In this document: piece by piece, positions 57,591-64,000 of the stretch | How the letters are laid out: every line of letters begins with the position of its first letter | Position numbering within the stretch: position 1 is the first letter of the stretch | Source of the DNA: Streptomonospora alba | Lineage (GTDB): Bacteria > Actinomycetota > Actinomycetes > Streptosporangiales > Streptosporangiaceae | Assembly (NCBI RefSeq): GCF_000826685.1 | Contig: NZ_JROO01000031.1 | Coordinates: 1 to 64,000 of the forward strand | Reading direction: 5' to 3' | Length of the DNA stretch: 64,000 nucleotides | The notes under the pieces: model-generated | Database searches by the model: none | The model's input: only the letters and a program-made list of their open reading frames with translations | What the model was told of the DNA's origin: nothing | Translations under genes and position numbers: made by a program

Positions 57591-58382
57591 ATGCCCACTG
57601 CACCCACCCGCGCAGGCGCCGCAACGGAATCGGAACCCGCGCCCGCTCTGGAGCTGCAGGACCTGTCATGGGCGGTGGGCGGCGCCGTCATCGTCGACGG
57701 CGTCGCCCTGGCCGCGCGCAGCGGTGAGTTCGTCGCCCTGATCGGTCCCAACGGCGCCGGCAAGACCTCACTGTTCAACCTGGTCTCCGGCCTGACCCGG
57801 CCCACGCGCGGCCGCGTGCTGCTGAGCGGGGCCGACGTCACCCGAGAACGCCCCTACCAGCGCACCCGCCGCGGACTGGGCCGCACCTTCCAGACCTCAA
57901 GCGTCTTCGCCGACCTCAGCGTCGAGGAGAACGTGGGCCTGGCCGCCCAGGCGCGCACCGGCGACTCGCACCGCTTCTGGCGCCGCGCGGCCTCGGCGTC
58001 GGGCCCGCGCACCGCCGAGGTGCTGGAGCTGGTGCGGCTTGCGCACCGCAGCGGCGCCGAGGCCGGCGGGCTGTCCCACGGCGACAAACGCAAGCTGGAA
58101 CTGGCACTGCTGCTGGCGCGCGGGCCGGAGCTGATCCTGCTGGACGAGCCCATGGCCGGGGTCAGCGCGGGGGAGGTCGGCGAGCTGACCGGCGTCATCC
58201 GCGACGTCCAGCGCGAGCGGCGCTGCACCGTGCTCATGGTGGAGCACCACATGGAGGTGCTGCTGGAGCTGGCCGACCGGCTGGCCGTGATGCACCACGG
58301 TGCGCTGCTGGCCTTTGCCGCCCCCGAAACCGCCATGGCCGACCCGCAGGTTCAGGCCGCCTATCTGGGAGAGCCGCTGTGA
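57591..58382 (+). CDS. livG: ABC transporter ATP-binding protein, LivG type
   Basis: 263 aa. Walker A GPNGAGKTSLFNLVSG, LivG-type GLGRTFQTSSVFADLSVEEN, signature GLSHGDKRKLELALLLA (a variant of LSGGQ), Walker B LILLDEPMAGVS and VLMVEHHMEVL with the switch His. Energises uptake with LivF. It starts 6 nt after livK and its stop overlaps the livF start by four bases (58379-58382). Confidence 0.93.
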   Translation: MPTAPTRAGAATESEPAPALELQDLSWAVGGAVIVDGVALAARSGEFVALIGPNGAGKTSLFNLVSGLTRPTRGRVLLSGADVTRERPYQRTRRGLGRTFQTSSVFADLSVEENVGLAAQARTGDSHRFWRRAASASGPRTAEVLELVRLAHRSGAEAGGLSHGDKRKLELALLLARGPELILLDEPMAGVSAGEVGELTGVIRDVQRERRCTVLMVEHHMEVLLELADRLAVMHHGALLAFAAPETAMADPQVQAAYLGEPL

Positions 58383-59163
58383 CCGCCGCACCCGGTGACG
58401 CGCCCGCCGGCGCCGAGAGCGGAGCCGGCGACGACGCTCCGCTGCTGCGCGTGCGCGACCTGCACGTATGGATCGAGGGCTCCCACATCCTGCAGGGTGT
58501 GGACCTGGCCGTGCCCTCCAGCGGCGTCACCGCCCTGCTGGGCCGCAACGGTGTGGGCAAGACGACGGCGGTCAAGGCCGTGCTGGGGCTGGTGCCGCGC
58601 ACGGGCGAGGTGCTCCTGGAGGGACGGGACGTCTCCGCACGCCCCACCCACGAGATCACCCGCTCGGGCGTGGGGTATGTGCCCGAGGACCGGGGCGTGT
58701 TCCACGGGCTGACCGTCGCGGAGAACCTGCGGCTGGCCGAGCGGCCCCGGAGCCGCCCCCGCTACTCGCTGGTCCACGAGTTGTTCCCCGAGCTCGAGCA
58801 GCGCGCCGCCCAGCCGGCCGGCACCCTCTCGGGCGGCCAGCAGCAGATGCTGGCGATCGGCCGCGCTCTGCTGAACGAGAACCGGCTGCTGGTGGTCGAC
58901 GAGCCCACCAAGGGCCTGGCGCCCCGCGTCGCGTGGTGGCCGAGGTCGCCGACGCGGTGGCGCGTGCCGCCGCCGAGGCCCCGGTGCTGCTGGTCGAGCA
59001 GAACCTCGCGCTGGTGCGCCGCGTCGCCGACGGCGCCGTCGTGCTGGACGCGGGCCGCGTCGTGCACACAGGCGGGGCCGCCGCGCTGCTGGAGGACGCC
59101 GAACGCACCCGGGCACTGCTCGGAGTCTCGCGGGCACCCGGCGCCGAGAAGGGAGAGCGATGA
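58379..59163 (+). pseudogene. livF: ABC transporter ATP-binding protein, LivF type, frameshifted
   Basis: Homology starts in frame with GTG 58379 (LLRVRDLHVWIEGSHILQGV, Walker A LLGRNGVGKTTAVKAVLG, TLSGGQQQMLAIGRALL, Walker B LLVVDEPTKGLAPR), then jumps frame around 58925-58936 and continues as VVAEVADAVARAAAEAPVLL, VEQNLALVRRVADGAVVLD to a TGA overlapping livH. The total 785 bp is two bases over a multiple of three; a 2-nt insertion in CGCGTCGCGTGG explains it. All conserved residues on both sides are intact. Either a recent lesion or a sequence error. Confidence 0.85.
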
Positions 59164-60056
59164 GCACCGTCGTGCTGCTGCTGGCCACCGGGCTGGGTCT
59201 GGGAGCTCTGTACTTCCTCGTCGCCTCGGGGCTGTCGCTGATCTTCGGTCTGATGGACGTGCTCAACTTCGCCCACGGCGCGTTTCTGACCGTGGGCGGC
59301 TACGCCGCCTGGTGGGCCTCGGTTCACCTGTCCTGGGCCGCGGGCGGCGGCTGGGGGTTCCTGGCCGCGGTGGCGTTCGGAACCGCTGCGGGAACCGTCG
59401 CCGCGCTGCTGGTGGAGTTGCTGGTGATCCGGCCGCTGTACGGACACCACCGCGAGCAGATCCTGGTGACCGTCGGACTGAGCCTGGCCGTACCCGCGCT
59501 CGTGCAGGGCATCTGGGGCGCCGACCCGCTGACGTTCCCCCGTCCCGACATCGCCCAGGGCACCGTGGGGGTGCTGGGCGCCGCCGTTCCCCGCGACTGG
59601 CTGCTGCTGGTGGCCGTGGCCGCCGCCGTGCTGGCCGGCCTGCTGCTGTTCGTCCGCCGCACCCGCTACGGGCTGATCGTGCGCGCCGGAGTGGAGGACC
59701 GCGCCATGGTCACCGCCCTGGGCATCGACGTGCGCACGGCGTTCACGCTGGTCTTCGCGATCGGCGGCGCCGCCGCCTCGCTGGCCGGCGCACTGGGCGG
59801 GCTGTACTTCGGCGTGGTCACACCCACCCAGGGCGTATCGCTGCTCATCTTCGCCTTCATCGTGGTCGTGATCGGCGGCACCGCCTCCATCACCGGCTGC
59901 GCCGCCGCCTCGGTCACCGTCGCGATGATCCAGCAGTTCGCCAACTACTACACCGTCGCCGGTCTCGGGGACATCGCGGTGGTGGCCGTGCTGGCCGCTG
60001 TGCTGCTGACCCGGCAGGGCGGGCTGACCAAGAAGACAGCAGAGAGGGTGGCGTGA
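59160..60056 (+). CDS. livH: ABC transporter permease, LivH type
   Basis: 298 aa with about eight TM helices. Characteristic LivH segments: ALYFLVASGLSLIFGLMDVLNFAHGAFLTVGGY, RRTRYGLIVRAGVEDRAMVTALGI (cytoplasmic coupling loop), AGALGGLYFGVVTPTQG and FIVVVIGGTASITG. ATG 59160 overlaps the livF TGA (ATGA). Intact. Confidence 0.93.
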   Translation: MSTVVLLLATGLGLGALYFLVASGLSLIFGLMDVLNFAHGAFLTVGGYAAWWASVHLSWAAGGGWGFLAAVAFGTAAGTVAALLVELLVIRPLYGHHREQILVTVGLSLAVPALVQGIWGADPLTFPRPDIAQGTVGVLGAAVPRDWLLLVAVAAAVLAGLLLFVRRTRYGLIVRAGVEDRAMVTALGIDVRTAFTLVFAIGGAAASLAGALGGLYFGVVTPTQGVSLLIFAFIVVVIGGTASITGCAAASVTVAMIQQFANYYTVAGLGDIAVVAVLAAVLLTRQGGLTKKTAERVA

Positions 60057-61257
60057 GCATGGACACCCCGCAGACCACCGCCGCCGCGCCCGCGGACGGC
60101 ACGGGGCACAGCACCGGCTCCGCCCAGCGGGGCGCCGAACCCGCGGCTCCGGGCGATGCTCCGCAGGGCGCGCCCGGAGCCGGCGGAGGGCGGCGCCGGC
60201 GCCTGCCGCGCTGGGCGGTGCCGGTGGCCGCCGTCGTGCTGCTGGCGATCCTGCCGTTCTCGACGCTGCCCGTACCCGGAATCCTCGAGGGGCCGATCAA
60301 CAGCCCCGCCACCCTGCAGCTCCTGGCCACGTGCCTGGTCTTCGCGGGGCTGGCCACCAGCTACGACCTGCTCTACGGACGGCTGGGGCTGCTGTCCTTC
60401 GGCCACGCCCTCTACTTCGCGTCCGGCGCCTATTTCGCTGCGCTGCTGATGGACACGGCCGGACTGCCGCTCGCTGTCGCGGCGCCTGCTGCGGTGGCCG
60501 GCGGCACGCTGCTGGCGCTGGTGCTGGGAGCCGTCTCGCTGCGGGTGTCCGGAATAGCGTTGGCGATGGTCACCCTCGCCTTCGCCCAGGCAGGATCGAT
60601 CCTGGTCATACGCGACCCGGGACGTGCGACCGGCGGCGAGGAGGGCCTGCCGCTGCGGACCGAACCGGTGCCCGACGCGCTGGTCGGCGTGTTCAACACC
60701 GCCAACGTGTACTGGCTGGCCGCCGGGTACGCGGTGCTGGCCGCCGCGACGGTGTGGTGGCTGGACGCCACACCCACAGGGCGGGTGTGGCGCGGCATCC
60801 GCGCCAACGAGCGGCGCGTGGCCGTCCTCGGCGTCAACCCCTACCCCTACAAGCTGGCCGCCTTCACGGTGGCCGGTGCGCTGGCCTCGACGGGAGGGGC
60901 GGCCTACCTGGTCGTCTCCGGTGGGGTGACCCCCGTGGTGACCACCGCGGAGTTCACCTGACCCTGCTGGTCATGGTCGCCCTGGGCGGGGCGGGCACCC
61001 GGTGGGGCCCGATCCTGGGCGCCGTGCTCTACACCTACCTCGACCACCGGTTGCTGGACGTGGCCGCTGCCGAGGGGTTCGAACGGCTGCCCGCCGTGCT
61101 GCAGGCGCCGTTGTCGCAGCCGCTGTTCATCCTGGGCATGCTGTTCGTGGTCATGGTGTACTTCTTCCCGGGTGGACTGGCCGCCCTCCCCGGCCGTATG
61201 CGCGCCGCACTCGACAGCAGGCGGCGCGGTCGCGCGGGCGGCGCAGCACCGCGTTGA
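60053..61257 (+). pseudogene. livM: ABC transporter permease, LivM type, frameshifted
   Basis: Begins at GTG 60053 overlapping the livH stop. A 50-residue disordered N-terminus precedes ~9 TM helices: GLATSYDLLYGRLGLLSFGHALYFASGAYF, RDPGRATGGEEGLPL, GRVWRGIRANERRVAVLGVNPYPYKLAAF. The frame ends at TGA 60959 after TTAEFT, but LTLLVMVALGGAGTRWGPI and LGAVLYTYLDHRLL, the expected LivM C-terminus, continue in another frame to 61257. A single missing C near 60956-60958 (CACC for CACCC) explains it. Otherwise intact; real lesion or sequencing error. Confidence 0.85.
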
Positions 61258-61337
61258 CACCGCCCGCGCCCGGCCCCGCCGAGCGCCGGCGCCTCGTCGA
61301 CACCGCAGCATCCCCCGATCCGCCCTCAGGAGGCACC

Positions 61338-62237
61338 GTGACCCCGCAGACCGCACAGGAGTACCGCGAACTGCGCGTCCCCGTCGCCGGAGGCGGGCTC
61401 GCCGCGCTGCACTGGCCCGCCGACGCGCCCGTCGGCGAAGCGCCGGTGCTGGCCGTCCACGGCATCACGGCCAACGCCCTGTCCTTCGGCGCCGTGGCAG
61501 CCCGTCTCGCCCCGCGCACCGCCGTCATCGCCCCCGACCTGCGCGGGCGCGGAGGCAGCGGGCACCTGCCCGCCCCCTACGGCGTCGGAGCGCACGTCGA
61601 CGACCTGGTGGCGGTGCTCGACCACCTGGGCGTCGAGCGCGCCGTGCTCGCCGGCCACTCCATGGGCGCCTTCGTCTCCTGCGTGGCAGCGGAGCGCCAC
61701 CCGGACCGGTTCGCCGCCGCCCTGCTCGTCGACGGCGGCCACGGGCTCGCGGTCCCGCCGGGCACCGACGTCGAGTCCGTCATCGGGCCCGCTATGGCGC
61801 GGCTGCGCATGGAGTTCGCCGACCGCGAGGCCTACCGCGGCTTCTGGCGCGCCCACCCGGCCTTCGGCGGGGAGCTCTCCGCGGAGGTCGACGCCTACAT
61901 CCAGCGCGACCTGGTCGGCGCCGAGCCGCACATGCGCTCGGCCTGCGCCGAGGAGGCGGTACGCACCGACGGAACGCAGATCCTCGGCGACGCCGAGGTG
62001 CTGGAGGCGGTCCGCCGCCTGCCCTGCCCCGCCCGCCTGCTGTGGGCGCCGCGCGGCCTGATGGACGAGGAACCCGGCCTCTACACCCCTGAGCGTCTGG
62101 AACCGCTGATGGAGACGGACGTGGCCGTCGAGCACGTGCCCGACACCAACCACTACAGCCTGCTGTTCGACCCCGCCGCCGCGCAGCTCGTGGCCGACCG
62201 CGCACTCGACCTGCAGCGGGCGGTGTCCGAGGGCTGA
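61338..62237 (+). CDS. Alpha/beta hydrolase
   Basis: 299 aa. VLAVHGITANALSFGAV (oxyanion), IAPDLRGRGGSG, nucleophile elbow LAGHSMGAFVSCVAAE with Ser, Asp/His candidates near RGLMDEEPG and DTNHYSLLF. Intact catalytic set, unlike the 27-kb hydrolase. Substrate unknown; esterase or haloperoxidase-like. GTG 61338 with AGGAGG upstream. It follows livM by 80 bp and may be read through from the liv operon. Confidence 0.87.
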   Translation: MTPQTAQEYRELRVPVAGGGLAALHWPADAPVGEAPVLAVHGITANALSFGAVAARLAPRTAVIAPDLRGRGGSGHLPAPYGVGAHVDDLVAVLDHLGVERAVLAGHSMGAFVSCVAAERHPDRFAAALLVDGGHGLAVPPGTDVESVIGPAMARLRMEFADREAYRGFWRAHPAFGGELSAEVDAYIQRDLVGAEPHMRSACAEEAVRTDGTQILGDAEVLEAVRRLPCPARLLWAPRGLMDEEPGLYTPERLEPLMETDVAVEHVPDTNHYSLLFDPAAAQLVADRALDLQRAVSEG

Positions 62238-62452
62238 CGGGCGCAGGGCCGGCCCCCTTCAAGGAACCTCCGGGAACGCCGGGCGCCGGTCACCGAAGGG
62301 GTCGCGGAACGGGACTGTGAGCGCGGTACGCGTGTGCCCGCCCCTCGCCTACCGAAGGCGCGGTGCGTCACGTGCTTTCCGCGTGTCGCCTGATGGCCGC
62401 GAGAACTCGCGATAGGCGGCACACGGAGGACGCCTCGCCAGGGCGCGGTCGT
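62238..62452. other. Convergent intergenic spacer
   Basis: 215 bp between the hydrolase and the GAF-PucR gene; ordinary GC-rich sequence, no strong hairpin or gene seen. Confidence 0.4.
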
Positions 62453-64000
62453 TCACCGGTCGCGCTCGGCCTCTTCCGACGCGGCCAGGCCGCCCTCCAG
62501 CAGCGCGTGCAGCCGCAGCGCCAGCTGGATCTCCAGCGCGCGGCCCGGCTCGTGCCAGTCGGGGCCCACCAGCCGCCCGACACGCTCCAGGCGCTGAGCG
62601 ACGGTGTTGACGTGGACGTGCAGCTCGTCCTTTGCGCGCGACATGCTGCCGCCGCACGCGAAGTAGGCGCGCAGCGTCTCCACGAGTGCGGTCTCGCGGC
62701 GGCGGTCGTAGTCGATCAGCGAGCCCAGCACAGAGTCGACGAACCCTGCCACGTCGCGGTCGCCTCCCAGCAGCAGCCCGAGGAACCCCAGGTCCTCGGG
62801 CGAGGCGACGTCGCCCGAACGGCCCAGCGCCACAAGCGTCCGCAGGCAGCGCCGCGCTTCGGAGAAGCGGGCCGCGTACGCCGGCAGCTCCGCCGCGGGT
62901 CCGGCGGCGCCGCCGGTCACCTCGGTGTTGACCGCCGCGGCCAGGGTGTCGGCCGCGCTGCGGCCCACCTCGGCCGGGTGCGACCCGGGCAGCACCAGCA
63001 CGGTCGTGCCCGACCGGGTGCCGGCCAGCCCGCCCGGCGTCTCGGCCAGGTGCATCGCCGCCGAGCGCAGCCGTCCTGGGTGGGCGCCCGGCGCCTCGGC
63101 GACCACCACGACGTGTTCGGACTCCAGGTCCGCTCCCAGCCGCTCAGCGCGGCGGCGCAACGTGTCGGGGTCGCGCTCGGGTGCGTCCAGCACGGCGTCG
63201 AGCAGGTCGCCGCGCACCCGGTTCTCCGCCTCGCTGGCCGAGCGGCGCATCACCAGCAGCAGGGCGATCACCATGGCGGCGCGCTCCAGGATGCGCTGGT
63301 CGGCGGCGTCGAGGTCGACCCCCTCCAGCACCACCGCGCCCAGCGCCTCGCCGCCGGCCACCGCGGCCGCCACCCACCCGGTGCCGGTGCGCACCGCGCG
63401 CCCGCTGGACTGGGAGGCGCCCACCGCCTCGGCGAGCGCGGGGGCGGCCAGGCGCTCGGCGTGCACCGAGGCGTCGTAGACGGTGACGGCACCTCCCAGC
63501 ACGGCGCTGACGGCGGCCTCGACCTCTTCCACCCCGCCTCCGCGCAGCACCAGGTCGGTGAGCCGGTCGTGGGCGTCGGCGGCGCGCTCCACAGCCCCGC
63601 TGTGCTCGGTCAGGCGCTGGTTGACCTCGTTGAGCTCCTCCAGCGCCTCCCGCGTGCCCGCCAGCAGGTTGGCGCTGTCGATGGCGATGGAGGCGTGGGT
63701 CGCCAGCGACCCCAGCAGCGCCACCTCGGCGTGGGAGAAGGGGCGCTCGCGCCGGTTGGCGGCGAACAGCACCCCGATGACCCGCCCGTTGAGCTGCAAG
63801 GGCACGCCCAGGATGGCCACCAGGCCCTCGTCGAGGACGCCGCCGTCGATGGCGTCGGTGTGCTCGAAGCGGCTGTCGGCGAAGTAGTTCGCGGTGACAT
63901 ACGGCAGCGCCGTTTCGGCGACCAGTCCGCCGAGCCCCTCGCCCGGGCCCAGCCGCAGCTGCTGGAACCTCGCCGAAACCGATCCGGAGGTCACCCGCAT
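62453..64000 (-). CDS. GAF domain-containing PucR-type regulator, 5' end beyond window
   Basis: 515 codons visible; the window starts inside a GAF domain (GPGEGLGGLVAETALPYVTANY, AILGVPLQLNGRVIGVLFAANR), so the true N-terminus lies past 64000. A helical linker, a second sensor-like region, then the PucR HTH: GGSMSRAKDELHVHVNTVAQRLERVGRLVG near the end and a C-terminal LALRLHALLEGG. It likely activates or represses a catabolic or transport operon; the liv operon to its left is a candidate target by position only. Confidence 0.85.
   Translation of the reverse strand: MRVTSGSVSARFQQLRLGPGEGLGGLVAETALPYVTANYFADSRFEHTDAIDGGVLDEGLVAILGVPLQLNGRVIGVLFAANRRERPFSHAEVALLGSLATHASIAIDSANLLAGTREALEELNEVNQRLTEHSGAVERAADAHDRLTDLVLRGGGVEEVEAAVSAVLGGAVTVYDASVHAERLAAPALAEAVGASQSSGRAVRTGTGWVAAAVAGGEALGAVVLEGVDLDAADQRILERAAMVIALLLVMRRSASEAENRVRGDLLDAVLDAPERDPDTLRRRAERLGADLESEHVVVVAEAPGAHPGRLRSAAMHLAETPGGLAGTRSGTTVLVLPGSHPAEVGRSAADTLAAAVNTEVTGGAAGPAAELPAYAARFSEARRCLRTLVALGRSGDVASPEDLGFLGLLLGGDRDVAGFVDSVLGSLIDYDRRRETALVETLRAYFACGGSMSRAKDELHVHVNTVAQRLERVGRLVGPDWHEPGRALEIQLALRLHALLEGGLAASEEAERDR

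Noticed and set aside
58379-60961. A single 860-codon frame joining the start of livF to most of livM
   Set aside because: Between the livF frameshift and livM the frame is out of register with livH and has no homology; it stays open only because of GC content. It is not a fusion protein.
58925-60961. Programmed frameshifting in livF or livM
   Set aside because: Neither site has a slippery heptamer with a downstream pseudoknot; the two shifts differ in direction and lie at ordinary GC-rich DNA, so lesions or sequence errors are simpler.

Overview
The window is high-GC DNA with the habits of a mycelial actinobacterium: GTG and TTG starts, four-base stop/start overlaps, a DUF397 protein, a mycothiol-type DsbA nitroreductase homologue, an actinobacterial FO synthase (FbiC) for coenzyme F420, and the linkage eno - ftsB/divIC - DUF501 - ppx. 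I infer a Streptosporangiales member, probably Nocardiopsaceae, because of the DUF397/DUF1266-type accessory genes. No species can be named from sequence alone. Most of the window is ordinary chromosomal backbone; I see no intact prophage, IS transposase, CRISPR array, replication origin or biosynthetic cluster.

Layout. 0-9 kb: mazG converges on an orphan SEDS gene and a TSUP exporter; then enolase, a FtsB-type divisome protein with a very long disordered N-terminus, a DsbA-like nitroreductase, DUF501 and exopolyphosphatase. 9-12.3 kb: type II NADH dehydrogenase behind two Rex-like operators, an odd class I tRNA, and an F420-nitroreductase/hemerythrin fusion. 12.3-17.4 kb: proline catabolism (pruA-putB) with a divergent PucR regulator. 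17.7-24.4 kb: Bax-inhibitor-like protein, DUF4287, thiolase, SGNH hydrolase, cystathionine beta-synthase and a TPR protein. 24.5-31.7 kb: acyltransferase, membrane flippase-like protein, hydrolase, methyltransferase and fbiC. 31.9-36 kb is an accessory-looking stretch: a deletion-fused sigma factor remnant, a chitinase, DUF397, a 63-nt inverted-repeat element and a DUF1266 protein.

36-42.7 kb: a tandem glycine riboswitch reads into gcvT - gcvH - glyA - sdaA, which together send glycine through methylene-THF and serine to pyruvate and ammonia; gcvP and gcvL are not here. A class I DAHP synthase follows. 43-49.6 kb: prolyl aminopeptidase, a small ferredoxin and ferredoxin reductase whose 3' ends overlap, asparaginase, a DEDDh exonuclease, a 64-aa membrane peptide, and a heme oxygenase/TetR pair with a 19-bp operator. 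49.9-54 kb: a translationally coupled three-gene signalling operon (response regulator-PP2C phosphatase, CHASE3 histidine kinase, Rcp1-type response regulator), then a low-molecular-weight phosphatase.

54.1-64 kb: O6-methylguanine methyltransferase, two coupled membrane genes, a five-gene LIV-type ABC transporter operon in which both livF and livM carry a frameshift, an alpha/beta hydrolase, and a GAF-PucR regulator cut by the right window edge.

Most unusual items: the class I tRNA with a UAA anticodon and C at position 33; the sigma-factor deletion fusion; the two frameshifts in one transporter operon; the 63-nt inverted-repeat element; and the paired Rex-like sites at ndh. Nothing here amounts to a clearly new multi-gene system; the coupled PP2C/kinase/regulator operon is the closest to an uncharacterised one.
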